The notes beneath the pieces are model-generated. The model was given only the letters and a program-made list of their open reading frames with translations, searched no databases and had not been told where the DNA came from. DNA of 64,000 bases from Scortum barcoo (lineage: Eukaryota; Chordata; Actinopteri; Centrarchiformes; Terapontidae). A program made the translations under genes and the position numbers. This document shows positions 1 to 13,246 of the stretch, in pieces. Where the stretch lies: assembly GCA_023238725.1 (NCBI GenBank), contig CM041537.1, forward strand, positions 30,352,009 to 30,416,008, given 5' to 3'. Positions within the stretch are counted from its first letter, which is position 1. Each line of letters begins with the position of its first letter.

Positions 1-677
1 GAAATCAAATCACAGGAGGAGAGCAGCAAAACTTTCCCAAAATCTTGAACTTCACCACCTGAGGACTTCTCTCAAAGTGAAATTGTTCTGGTTTGTTACA
101 TGAGCAGTGCGAGTGTGACACATTACAGAACAATGCTTCCATCCTGACATCTAGTGCAGGTCTGGGGTACTGCACCTTTGTCATGAGAACTCAACATAAG
201 AAACATCACTTTTATTGATTCACACAGTTGATTTAAGATTCTCAACAGAGGCATTCTCTTAATATTTCACACCCCCCCCCTCCACCGCCACCACTGCTGC
301 TTTAACACACATGGTTCCACAAGATAACAACCAAAATGAAAAAAAAAATAATTCAGGTTGAACACTGAGATGAAAATATGAAACATCTATACAGATACAA
401 AGCTTTGGATGCCAAATTAAGGTGGTTACAGTGATTTTGGCACTTGGCAGATTATCAGTTAACAAGACACGTACTCAAGTAATGATTTCAGTCACATCTG
501 CAGAGAATCAGTAGTTCTGTATTTTTCAGTTCGGACATTTTCTTAACATAATGCCATCATCTGACAGAACCAGAAATGTAAATCCAACCAATTTCATTCA
601 CCCACCCAGAGAGAAAACCTGGTAGAAACATTTAGAGAAGCAGACAGCACACAGACACAGTCACATGCGCTGTTAGA
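1..677. other. P3H1 3' untranslated region and downstream flank
   Basis: The part next to the P3H1 stop should be its 3' UTR, with a likely poly(A) signal at 211-216. There is a C-run near 270-280. The first ~190 bases show no coding signal that I can support. Confidence 0.5.
211..216 (-). terminator. Likely poly(A) signal of P3H1 (AATAAA)
   Basis: TTTATT on the plus strand reads AATAAA on the minus strand, about 460 nt past the P3H1 stop codon. No other minus-strand AATAAA is closer. Confidence 0.45.
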
Positions 678-3600
678 TCACAGCTCTTCTTTGCCTTTGT
701 GAGAGTCTGAGCCCTGCGTGGAGGGAGCATTCGTTTTTTTCGAGTCCTTCTTAGCTGCAACATTTACTGTCTTTTTTGCAGCCGGCTTTGCATTCTTTTT
801 GTCTGCCTGCTTGGCTTGTGTTTTAACCGCTTGTTTAGCAACAGGTTTAACTTTGTCTGCTGTCTTGGTCTTTGCTTGCTCTCCAGCTTTGGCCTTCTCT
901 TTAGGAGCAGCTTTGGTTTTAGCACCTGTTGTTGTTTTGCTGGCTGGTTTTGCCTCTGTTTTGTCCTTTGGTGAGCCGGCTGCTTTGTCAGCCTGCATGT
1001 CTTCTGGTGCATCCTGCGTCTGCTCTGCCGGTTTACCATCTTGTTTATTGTCTGATTTCCCCTGATCAGTCTGTGCCGGAGCTTCTGATGGAGACGGCTG
1101 AGGCTTGGAGGTGTCAGTCACCTCCTTTTTGATGAACTCTTCATTCAGGGGGGTAGCAAACATCTTCAGCAGATCCTGAGCTTGGATTCTCTCCTGCAGG
1201 GAAGAAAAAGAAACATTTGAAGGAAAACATAATGCAAAAGGAGCTTATTAAGACTGACAATGTCTAGACCAGAGGCAGAAAACCACTCTGTTGTTCATAC
1301 TGGATTCTTTATGCTTTGCCTCTTTTAGTTTTGATGGACGAAAAGAAACAAATATACAAATTAAATACTGTTATATTACTTTGTGATATAACATGGGGAT
1401 GTTTAGCAGTTTTCAAACCTCCACTCCCCAACAAGATTTGTCATCCTCTTAGAAGTGTGGTAAATAATTATATAAACAATTAAATAAAAATAATAAATAA
1501 AGTTTTTTACAAAACAATCAGTAGAAGTTAATTTTCTGACTTTCTGCTGGTAAGCTGCAGAGTGATTCCTAACACACTAATGTCAGTCCACAGAGAGGGT
1601 ACCTACCTTTTCCTCATGAGCAGGGTCCTGGGTGAACCACAATGCCACAGCACATCTTTGGCCCTTGGTGACGGCTCTGACACCGTGGGGGTTTTCCTTC
1701 CCCGCTCCGAACCCGACCACGCGGCCACACTGCGGGCGCACCTCGGCCTGGAGGAGGACGGAAATACAGAACATGCAGATAGCAGTGCTTAAGATTTCTT
1801 ACTGTTTTATTTATATATAAGGTATGATTTAAGACAACTATGAGGGAAAAACTGAATATATACCGTGACTGTTTTAGCATCCAACTCAGTAAAGATGAAA
1901 TCTCCTCCTTCAAAGTCATCATTCAGATAAAGGATGGCACTGCAGGAAGAGACATTAGGGTGTTATGTGGGTGCTCGTCATCGGGCTTATCTGTTTGGGG
2001 GATAGACTCTGTAGTGCGCTTCTGTGTGTGTTCTCACCTGTAGTCTCTGTGTGTGTATGCAGGAGGTTCCTTTATACACTCATTGAGCTCAGAGACCAGC
2101 AGACAGTTGTCCACATGAACAGGGTGACTCAGGTCCTTGCGGTCCTCTTGCTTCTCTGAATAAACAGCATTGCAGAGAGAGTGAATGGGCAAAGTGAACC
2201 TGTGAATTACCCATGTTCATGTTCTTTTATTTAATTTACATAAAAACTAAAAAATCTTTCAGTTAGACTTATTGACCTATTTTCCTCGTCAACAAGACTG
2301 ACCTTCTTCTTTTCATCTAACAGATGTGATGGACCATTTTATGAGTGAACGTCAACGACATCGGGGGCAAAACCAGGAATGCTATATTTTGAATATTCAG
2401 CGGAGGATTAGACACAACAGCAGCAGACTGACCGTGTATGACTTACCATCAATGGCGGAGCGACAGACCAGGTGGGAGTAGGAGAAGTAGAGCGGAGTGT
2501 CCAGACGGAAATACGACTCCAACACCTTCCTCACCTTCTCGCTGATGTCGAAAAACAGACGAGCGCTCTTCAGTGGAACCTTCCCCTCCTGTCCGAGCTG
2601 TTGGGGATGGAAACACCATTTAACAGCTACTACAGGAATCAAACCTGTGGTGGTAAAAATCTTCGAAGTAGGACTGTGTTCATGGAAAGTTCAGAGTATT
2701 TAACATTGGTAGGTAGAGGATGTAAGAATATCACAATTTGTCAAATACTGTATGTCTTGTGTTTTATGCAGTGAAACTACAGACCTTTACAGCCTTCAGG
2801 ACAGTGACTCCCTGGAACATCTCACTTGGAGAGTGGGGGGAAGGGCGCCCCCTGTAGCCATCACCTTTCAGAGCAGCTGCCTGGGAAATGTGCACAACAT
2901 CAACAGACATGATGGGCTGATACACAATGGAAAAACACAGGCATAGGACACCAACAGGCTTCAGGTGGGTCAGCTATCACTGGCACTGAAAACTAACTGC
3001 AGTTTTGTTATGTTCTCATAGGATAAGAAAATGATCTGTAAATGATGAGCTGTGTCAGAGTTGCTGTGATAACCTCAAAATGTTTAACTTCAGAATGTCA
3101 TCTCCTTTAAGGACCAAAGCATTTTACATGTGTTCATAGAACTGAACTGTCCCATTATTTTCAAAAGCTTACATACCATACCATAGTATACCATAGTGAA
3201 AAGGTTGAAAACCACCAACTACACAGTGTCTGCAGTGTTTGCACTAACTCCTGCAATAATCAGTCTAATCACATATCTAATCACATAATCTAATAATCAC
3301 ACTCTTTATAGTGCATTTAACAACAAGGATCAGTAAACCCAACTTTGACATAGTAGCACCTTATGAAGTCGCTTTGGCTAACATGTTAGCAGTTGCGTAA
3401 TTACACATCCGGCAGCTTCCAGCTTACTGCTACTTTTCAGCAACATGATACAAGTCCAACATTCACTCTCCTTTTAACTCACCAGCTCCTGGGAGAAATG
3501 TCTGTTTCATTAGTTGCTAACTTTGTCTGCTGTTTGGTGCTGAACAGACTGTGTACAGATGTTTATTAAATCTTTTTTGATCGATAACAACTATTGGTGG

Positions 3601-6600
3601 AAAGAAGGCTGATAAAACAGAGTTGTGGACCTGAAAAACACAAATATGAGCTAAGAGAAGTTGAAAATGCTGCATAGAACTGCAGAACTCTCTAAAACAC
3701 TGACTCGTACAGCTTTAAGAGACATGCCAAATGAGTTACCATGTCTACAGACCCCTGATGTGTCTCAGGTAGTAGACATTAAAATACTGGATCAGAGTCC
3801 TAATGACACTCTAAATGTGATATCATCTATATTATACGGTCATGTGTGATATAAATGGCACCCCAATATGCCACACAGTGCTGGCACCTGCTGTTTTTAG
3901 CTTACTGTCTTCTCAGTATTTATGTATGTTTTTTGTGTATTCCTTCATCTATTTATATAGTGGTTTGATAGTAATGTGGTGTTGTATATTATCCTGTCTG
4001 TCCTGTTGCACTACCAAAGCAAGCTCCAAACAGTGTTTGTTGTCATGGCTATTAAGTTATCTCAATAATGTGAGCAGCTTCATTTTTTTAGATAACTCAC
4101 ATTGGAGAGGCGCTGCAGTTCCCTGCACTCATCATCAGTGATCACCCCATCCAGCAGCACCCGCTCAGAGCCATTCAGCTGTTTGGACGTCATGGCCACT
4201 TTGATGTCATCAGACAACACAGTGCCACCTAGAAGAGAAATGTCACAGGATCAAGGAGAGCAGGTTTGACAGTCAAGTTCAAGAGTTTAACTTTGACAAT
4301 AAATGGTTTTATTTACACATGAGCCATTGAGCACTAAATTACATCTAGTTCACTGGTAATCTGGATGACATATTTACCTTCCTGTGGCGCTATCATCATG
4401 GCCATTTCTGAAGAATCCTTCTTCTTCTCCTCAACCAGAGTCTCGATCTCCTTCATCAAGTTTCCTATTTCCTCTGTGATCCTCGCTGCAGTCTCTCTGT
4501 CGGCTCTGAGACACACAGATAGGCAGACAGAGGATAGAACATGACTTTGACAATAAACTGATTTTTGCCCTGCACAAATGTGTGTTTAACATTGTCCTAG
4601 ATCTTACTTTTGCTTGTCTCTCAGTTTCTTAGGCATGACATCTGCAGGAGTCCAGGTGTCCTGAATACAAAATGACAGTAAATACCACCCTGCATGAAAC
4701 CACTGCATAAATAAGCAAAATGTGATGGATAGCAAATGATTTATTCACTCACTGGATCTACAAAGGTGATTCCAAAAGCTTCATATCCAAAGTAGAGCAG
4801 CTCTTTTTCCAGTATGGACTGCTGAATGTACTGTTTCACCACCTGGAGGTCAAAAATGAAGAGAACTTTGATTGCATCTGTTGAAAAACAAGCCTGCAAA
4901 AATATCTATAGAAGATATATCCATACGATGCCATGTTCAAGAAGATGTTCAATCGCAGAATGCAGTGACAGAGGACATTAAATAGCCTCTGATTTTTGGC
5001 GCCCTTTACTGGTGACCATAGCTCATATCACATAAGGTAGCTTCCTCCTGTAAGTTTTTTGTCTTCTGTTTCTGTCCTGGTGATGTATGGTGGCCTGTAA
5101 TTGTACATAAACTTTACAATGCACCTAAGATGTCTGTATCACCACAAGAGAGAGTTTGTTAGTGAGACGTCAGACTGAAACATCCAGTACGGCAAATTAA
5201 ACCGTCACAGATCACAGAAATAACCTGTGGACTATGTTGACTTTTTTGCCCTGGTTTTCTTGCCGTACCCTCTGATTAGTGTTATTTTGGAGCCATAGTA
5301 CAGTTGCATACCATCACTTCCTGTGCAGTCTTTCTGCATAGTCCTATATGGGAATGGTGGACTATGACAGACCCTTTTTTATAAATTTGGGGGACATCTC
5401 TATGTTTTTATCTGACCATGGAGAGATGACAGAGAACAAGGGGAGACACAGACACAGTCAGCCAGCATGCACATTACCAGGACACTGAACCCTCATTAAT
5501 TAATCATTATTTTATTATTTGCATCTATGACTCTCCTACTGTGACAAGTCACAATGTCTTTGGTGAAAAATGATTATGAAAACTACTATATACAGAGGGA
5601 ATGCAAGTACCTTGGATAGTACCAAAGATTGCAGGATTGGTGAATTATATTTACCCATGCTGTCCCAAAATACCACACAATAGCAAAGAGGGAGAGGGCC
5701 ACATAACAACATTTACGTATATAAACAAGCATGATACTACACAAAAGAGAGTTATAAATGCAGAGCATGGTTGTGCATATAAGAGTCCTTGTGGAATGGG
5801 ATCTATTGTGGGCATGGGCTTTATGGGGAGAGTGATGGAGAAGGTTCATATCACGTTAAAAAGTCAATGAGCGGTGGATGTAATGGACCAGATTAGAAAA
5901 GCCAAAGCCGTGGAGTATTTAGGATGATGGGAGAGATGAACTGTATTAAGTGCCCTTTAAGTCATTCGTTTGCTTTTAATGAATTTCTTGTGTTCAAAAT
6001 GCTACAGGTTGGTAATGTTGGGTTTTGGCTGGGTTGATTTGTCAGCACAGAGGAAAGTGATGTGATTGTATAATATTTTTGTATTAATATGTTGTGCAGC
6101 ATTGCAGCTGTAGATCAGCTGTAGTTAAGATCACTGCACTCATGCAGAGATTTGTATGAAAGCTTCTACTAACTAAAGAGGGAGTTAGACCTTACCTGTC
6201 TGGCTGATATTGTTCCAGCCTTGTCTTCACCCAGCACAGCAGAATAATAAGCCAGGTTCTGGTTCATCACCTCATCATCAGGGTGGAACAGCAGGAAGGT
6301 CTTTGCACACTCTATGGCCTTCTCATACTTCTCACCTAGAGACAGAAGCAGGAGGGTGAACAACAGGCATGAGCTCTCCAACAGTTGTTTGAAAGAAGCG
6401 CGATATGTTTTTACAGAAAGAAAAAATAAAAGGTCACACAGCTAAAGATCATATTGTGCTTGCTTTCTGTGGAAAGTCTGAGCTATGTAAAGTTTTAAAT
6501 CACATTAAGATTTGTATGAGAGCTTTGTGTGCTGTCTCATCCACTGCAATCAAGAGATGCAACGTAGTTTGAGATAATCTGTTATTCTGGTTACTAATAG

Positions 6601-9600
6601 TGCTGACTCGCCTAAGTAACAGTTCAAATGTATTGATGCACACTTTTTACATGTGCTGTGTGTGTGATTTCTAGGTCTAGATTTTTTAGGTCTCAACTGA
6701 AGAGGAAAGATGAATTGAAATGGAGCTGTATGCCTTTTAAGCACTTGTGATGTTTATCTTTTCACTCTTGACTCTTATATCTGTCTTGCCTCTGCCATGG
6801 TGATTCACATGATTTCTCTGCTGCTACAGTTACTGTTGTTTAAAGTGTTCACAAGAGAGTAGATTCCTTTAAACAAAGTCATTCATTATAAAGTTTATGA
6901 CTACTTGATTATTGGTCACCTGATCAATGATTCTTTTCCTTTTTGTTTTCATCTTTGATTTCCACATTATACACACAAAGCATTACCCTTCATGCATATA
7001 GGTCGCCTTTAACTTGACGTTGCTGTTGATTGTTGGTTATGATCCTGGGTGTCCTGGGCTTGTTCTATCAGGATTGAGTGTGCAGACTGACCCTCTCATG
7101 TCACCACAGAAATAATTCATTCATAACACTAAATCTGCCCAAGTACAAACAGCCTACAGAGTCTTCTTTGGTTTCAATTGTATGCTGGTTGTTGATAAAG
7201 TGACCTGTCAGGTAAGCAGCAGTTAAATTGTGATGGTATAGTAACAGAGTTTTTGTGAACCATTTACAGTTACAGTGACTTCCCTTTGTATCTCCCTCCC
7301 ACTTCCCCAAACAACCACAAAACTTCTGGCCACCATCACACACATTAATACATCTTGCACACACATACTGTAATGGGCTAAACAGGTATATGGTGTCAGT
7401 GCCTTTGTAGGCTTCAGTGAAGTAAGTACTTATAGTAAGTACTATGTACTATATATTATGAAGTAGGTACTATACAGTCTCGACCGTCAACATGTGACAG
7501 CTGAGAGAGCCCCGCTCCTCTATGGGATAACCTGAAGGTTTGGCTCAGCCTCATGACCAGTGAACTCTTACCAAACTGTGCTGTCAGACCCAAAGGCAAG
7601 TAACAGCCACAGCTCAACCAAAATATGGCCAATAATCCAACAAAGAGTTGGCAAAGACCCTTGGTTCTCTGGCCCATAACAACAACATTTTTGTGGTTGT
7701 TGCTCTATATGTCATATATCATCTTTTTTTTATAAACAGCCAAGATGTGCTTCATATGGAGCCCCTAAGATGGCAGGGGCATTTTTTTTTAAGATCTTTA
7801 AGAAGATAGTTACTGGTGCATACTTTTTTTTTTTGCACGCACATCCCCTTTGATGCTCCATATCTTCATAATATTCAATAACTATGTCTTGCTATATGCA
7901 TAATCAGTGATGCTACGAACTTCTGTAGATTTAAGGTTTAATTTCACTACCATTACAGTGAAGGATATTAAATAATAGCATGTCCACTCCTCAGTAAAGC
8001 TGAAAAAGAAAAGGCTGTGAGACTCACTGTTGTAGTATGAGAATTGCAGGTAGTTGAAATGCGAGGGGAGGAAGTCCTCAAAGGGCTTGTCTCTACCAGC
8101 AGTTGAGGCCAACTCTACTGCGCAGTGCTGCTTACATTTCAGGACCTGCATGTAGTGGTCTGACACAAGCAAAACACTTTTACAAAGGAAAATGGTCATC
8201 AGATTCTCAATTTTCCTATCAATCTTTTTTACACTTAACACAAGAATGTGCTGTCGGTCTCACCTGTCATGGTCTGGAACAGGTCAGCGCTGTACTCCAT
8301 GTAGTTATACCCGTCGTAGTCGTAGGCTCCCTCACACAGCGCTCTGCACTCCTTATCAACTGTGAAGTACTCCTGTACGGCCACTTCGAAGTGTTCAGCT
8401 GCCAGGCCGAAGGAGTCGTCGCTGTAATAACTTTTCCCCAGCAAGAACTCAGCCTGAGGAGAGAGAAAGTGGCATCCAATGAGGTATCTCATGATCACCA
8501 TCACAGAGAGGGGGTTGTGTAATATTACTAATGCTGTGACATGTAGAAGTGTCCTTTTCTAGGTAACACTCACACTTTTTCATCCAATAAAGTTAGTCAG
8601 GGAGGCAAAAGTGCATACTTTTAACATGTTTAGAGTAACAGTTCTTCCATTTGAAATATTATTGGGTATAAGAGCAGTAATAACAAAGTTCTTGAAACAA
8701 TTTGTCTGGATTTAAATTAGCCTTCAGAGACATACTTCCATAGTTCACACTTCCCTTTGCAGCCATCTTTCCACAGGCCAAAACATTTGTAAAAGTTATT
8801 TAAAACTTTAAAGTTGCAGCAGCAACAGTGACAATCTGAACTTTGCACTGTAGAGAATGAGTCATGGCAAAATGTCATTAGATTTCTGAACTAAAAGTCA
8901 CTGAAATGTGAGGAAAATTAACATCGCCCCCTCTAAAGACGGGCAGTGAGGCTAGGAGGACAAAAATGCCCTCAGGGAAGCAGTTTGCTCTTACCATGTG
9001 TGTCCTGGCCTCCAAGTCTTTGAAGTCGTCTTCCTGTACCCCTGCCATCATTCTGTAGTACTCCAGGTTCTGTTTCATCTCCATGTGATCCGGGTTGGCC
9101 TGGAAGAATGTATTGGCAGCTGCTACTGCCTTGTCCAGCTTATTGATCTGAAAAAGCACAAAGAATTCAGCACATGCTCTCTGATTGAAGGTATTTTCAT
9201 GAGTGAATCAGCTCAGACAAATATTCACTGCTGCTGGATGATGTTTCTCACATGTCTGCTCCTCTGTTCCTCTCTAACAAGGTCTATCCAACCCTCTGTG
9301 TTAAAGCAGCAATAAGTGATTTCACTGCCCACTCAGGAAGAACAGAACAAACTCTAAACACAACACTGATGTTACACTATTGTTATATTATTATTATCAC
9401 CATCTAAAGTTGTGATCTAACAAAAGGATAGTGAACAGGAACTTACTACACATCCAGCAGACATTAACATTACGAGTTCTGTTTGTGTCTCTGACTCTCC
9501 TGTCAACTCTGTTTTTGGTCTCCACCAACCTCATAACGACCAAATTAGAGCTAACTTTGTCTAGTATCTGCATGGTTTCCATGTGTGGCTGAGCATAGTG

Positions 9601-11277
9601 CTTACTGCAGCTGGAGAGTGATTATAGAGTTCTTGACTATATTGACCTTCATCAGTCCAGTATGAAATATATCCTACTCTCAGTTCAGTCCCTCGGTGTT
9701 ACTTAGAATAATGTGTTTAACTGTTTAAGAGACATTAAGTTATTTGTTGGTGATGTTGACTGGTTCTGACTCTGCATTGATTAGTTAGGGATGATTATAA
9801 TAGGACTTATTATGGACATACACTACAGGCCAAAAGTTTGTAAGCAAGACCAAATTTGTACAAAAAAAGATCATAGTTTCATTGGCATACTTTGCAACAA
9901 AATAAACATGATTATTATATAAAGAGTAAACTTATTCAGAAGACATTTTTACTATAATTATCAGGTATTTGAGTTTTTCTTGCTTAGACTTTGCTTTCTT
10001 CAAAGTAACCTCCTCTGGCTTTAACAACAGCATGGCATATACGAGGCGTTCGTTCCACAAGTTTTTTAAGGTATGTGCCAGGAATTGCATTCCAAGCTTT
10101 CTTAAGTTCATCAATAAGAGACTGCTGATTTGTGGGACGCGCTTTTCTGACTGATTGATCCAATTCATCCCACACAAGCTCAGTTGGAGAGAGGTCTGGA
10201 GACTGAGGGGGGCCAAACCATCTTTTGAAGAACACCTTCCTCTTCTTTTTTGTCTAGGTAACATCAATGTATACCTAAAGGTAAACTTGAGGAAAATGGT
10301 GCATATCAATGAAAGCAAAGTCTGATCATGCAGTAAATACATCCCAAAATACATATAACTCATGCTGGTTTTTAAGAAAGGCATTGTGAACAGAAACTTG
10401 AAGTTGCTTCCAAATTTTTGGCCTGTAGTGTACAAAGTGGTCATATTCCTTCCACCACAGGGTTTAGTGGCAGGTTCAAAGGGTACAGTAGTCTGAGAGA
10501 AGTTTCAGTACCTAACAATCCAACAGAACATGTGGAAATGAGAAAAAGACAATAAAACATGATAACCATGATAAAAGTGCTGGTCAGTCTCCCTGTGCAG
10601 CTCAGAGCCAGGTCAGCACGCTCTGCCTGTTGGAGTCTATCAGGGGCCTTTCACAGCAGCTGACTCCACCTTAGGACGTGGCAGGCTGTCCTGGTTTGGG
10701 GGTTGGAGCTCACAGGCTCCACAGCAGCTCTGGCTCAAAGCTGAGACGTGTCGAAGCCTTTCTGAGTCTGATCAGTCCCACTGAACAGCGTGTCTGTGAC
10801 AGTGTCCGCTCTTACCTTGAAATAAGCCACTTGTAAGTAGTTGTACGGAGTCCTCTTGGTGAACTCCAGCTCCACGTCCTCGGTCACTTTGTGCAGACCT
10901 GGTGTGCCCAGCTTCTCGGTCTCACAGGAGTTCACACACTCCGCCCGTTTGAGGATTTTCTGGAAGAAGCCCAGGTCCTCCACAGACCCGGCCCCCGGTA
11001 TGGGCACTCCCAGGCCGGCCACACGCTCCCCGAAGGCGGTCTGGTTGGCGCAGCTCAGCCGGCACTGAGCCTTCACGGTCCGGACCGTGGCTTTGTTCCG
11101 GAGAGCCTTCTCCATGTTCAGGATAACCGACAGCCAGTCCTGCTTGTAGTAGGCTTCCACGGCCGTGTCGAAGAGGTAGTCGTAGGGCTCCAGCACGAAC
11201 AGGCTGCTGACTTTAGAGTCGGAGCGGCTCAGAGGAAGGAGCAGGCAGAGGAGAGCCAGCGCGCCGCGGAGCTCCAT
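678..11277 (-). CDS. p3h1: Prolyl 3-hydroxylase 1 (leprecan), 15 coding exons
   Basis: This is an ER Fe(II)/2-oxoglutarate dioxygenase that 3-hydroxylates collagen prolines, in known systems with CRTAP and cyclophilin B. Coding exons on the minus strand are 10816-11277, 8995-9147, 8264-8453, 8028-8159, 6196-6335, 4753-4842, 4608-4660, 4378-4505, 4101-4228, 2785-2880, 2447-2597, 2038-2155, 1864-1939, 1607-1747 and 678-1193, giving 857 aa in frame. The start at 11277 (MELRGALALLCLLL) opens a signal peptide; an in-frame upstream Met at 11412 does not. Four CxxxC motifs of the leprecan repeat region are visible (CRLSC, CVNSC, CRALC, CKQHC). The dioxygenase domain keeps the iron ligands H588, D590 and H660 and the 2-oxoglutarate arginine R670. 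The last exon adds a Lys/Ala-rich tail of about 145 residues and ends in KEEL, a KDEL-type ER retrieval signal; human P3H1 is 736 aa and ends in KDEL. P3H2 and P3H3 are alternatives, but the head-to-head C1orf50 neighbour matches the human P3H1 locus. Confidence 0.93.
4843..8027. other. P3H1 introns 4 and 5 (with exon 5 between them)
   Basis: Apart from exon 5 at 6196-6335 this stretch is intronic. It has scattered poly-T runs (near 7724-7735, 7782-7790 and 7825-7835) and a short GTACTAT-like direct repeat around 7430-7475. I see no convincing gene or recognisable transposon. Confidence 0.5.
9821..10430 (-). mobile_element. Internally deleted Tc1/mariner-like transposon in P3H1 intron 1
   Basis: The left end CACTACAGGCCAAAAGTTTG matches, in inverted orientation, the right end CAAATTTTTGGCCTGTAGTG with two mismatches. 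Each end abuts a TA dinucleotide (9819-9820 and 10431-10432), the target duplication expected of this superfamily. The 610-bp interior keeps a minus-strand remnant at 9984-10235 with the transposase C-terminal signature PPQSPDLSPTELVWDELD. Intact Tc1-like elements are about 1.2-1.7 kb, so most of the transposase is gone. The element cannot encode its own transposase. Confidence 0.88.
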
Positions 11278-13061
11278 GGTGCTGCACAGCCTGCTGGAGA
11301 GAGACTGGAGAAAGCACGACTTCTTCCCCCGACAGAAACTTCTGTGGAGGTGGGGTTTGAACAGATGAGGTCCTGGTAACACCCCTTCTCCCCCTACACC
11401 CCCCACATACACCAGCCACTGTAATCATCCCATACAGAAGGGCCCACTGCTCGGACTGTCCTCAGTGTAGATCCAGTCCACAGAATGACAGCACTTATAG
11501 ACAAGGCAAAGTGAAATGTTACAAAAATTACATTCCTGAATGATTTATGTCTAGTCCACAAGGCAAACTGTGCCATGGCTTTGAGCACATGTTAAGGATT
11601 GCTCAGTGTTTTGTGATGAGCTGATGTGGATGTTTCAAACCCTCACAGTCAAACTCAAAATGACTCCACTGGATGTCTACAGGGCATGAGGAAAGGTGTC
11701 ATCCCGCCCCTCAGATCCTGCAGGGAAATGGAAGAAAGGCAGTCCAGAACAGAGGATGAGTTGGATAAACAGAAAGGAGAGCTCTCATCTTATCCACAAA
11801 GACAGAAAGTTAGTACCATCCTTATTTGAGTAGCCAGGCACATCAGGAGTGACAATGTTAATGATGGAGTCAAACAGGATTTTAGGTTTGTGTTTAGTGG
11901 AGGAAATTACATGTAAGTTAGCAAAGTAAGAAAAACTCAAATTCATATTCATATTTACCCAAATCAAGTGTTGGCCTGTTAGGCCCTGCCTGCTTTATGG
12001 AACCTCAGTCAATGGCTTTCAGGTTTTCACAGACATTTCTGTAAAATAGATTGGACTGTGCACAATCTGAACATTTTCTCAACAATTTTGCACTGTATGA
12101 TCAAGATATTTGATGTTTGTTATGATATTTTTCTCAGTTTTACAACATATGAAGACAGCCATATCCTATTATAATATGAATCTCTTCTTCACTACAAAAA
12201 AACAGGGAACATCTTAAGATGTAAATAACTGATCAATTCATACTGATCAGCTGACTTTAGGTGACATCTGTCAGAATATCTGAATCACTGAATCACTGAC
12301 ATAAGAGAGTAACATTCGTCTAACGACAGTTAGGTGCAAGTTTGTTTTATGACTTAAGTTATTACAAACAGTGTTATGATGAAATAAACAGCATGTCATA
12401 CTATTGTGAAAAATGTGAATAAAATACATTATTTTCTCATAGCATTTAAACAAAGCAGATATATTTGTCATAATGCAGTTATTTATATAAGCTCCATAAC
12501 ATACTGACTTCTGTCCTTCCCAAATGAAAAACAACTAAACAAGAAAAACAACTTCTATGATCAGATCATGTGTGCCAGAAACAACACTTGTAAGTCCGTG
12601 TGTGTGTGTGTGTGTGTATGTGTGACAACGCACAATTTTGGTTACACGTGACACGACAATACTCCGACTTTAGCTTATTTGGTTCGTCACCAGTGACGTC
12701 TCCCATGTTATTTAAACGTTCTGGAGAGAGGCGGGCTGTTTTTGACGTGCCTGAAAAGAAATCCAAATAATTATTACAATACAGTGCTAAATATACCAAA
12801 GCAATGTTTATTTTAATATCAGCAGGGTATTGCTTAGAAAACACACTTGTAATGATAAATTCTTTCCAATAAAATGTGGTATTTTAAAATCTCTTATACA
12901 TAGGCACAAAGTGAGACTACTATCTTGGAAAATGGGGCGGAGATTAAGGACCTTGGGAAGGCTTCGGTATTTTTGTCATTAGCTGGTTACAACAGAAGCA
13001 GGTGGATACTTGGAGACAGAGAGCAGAGTGAAGGAGTGTCTTTCAGACCTGACGGGACAAC
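11278..13061. other. Intergenic region between divergent P3H1 and C1orf50
   Basis: This 1.8-kb gap separates two divergently transcribed start codons, so it should hold both promoters. It is AT-rich in the middle, with a TG microsatellite at about 12597-12620 and TGACGT/GACGTC-type CRE-like motifs near 12690-12745. I see no convincing coding exon. Confidence 0.5.
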
Positions 13062-13174
13062 ATGGACAAGACAGTCAGCCTCCCCAACCAGCCCGGCGCG
13101 AGCAACACAGGTGACACGAGCTCACTTTAGCTTATTCTAAAGGTTACAACGCTGTCAGCTTTAATAAAGGGACA

Positions 13175-13246
<72 letters not shown>

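Noticed and set aside
718..1065. Plus-strand open frame of 115 codons opposite the P3H1 last exon
   Set aside because: It is the antisense shadow of the Lys/Ala-rich coding tail; its Ala/Leu/Cys-rich product is what the reverse strand of such codons gives.
10735..11412. Upstream in-frame Met at 11412 as the P3H1 start
   Set aside because: The extra 45 residues do not form a signal peptide, while the Met at 11277 opens a clear one and matches the family length at the N-terminus.
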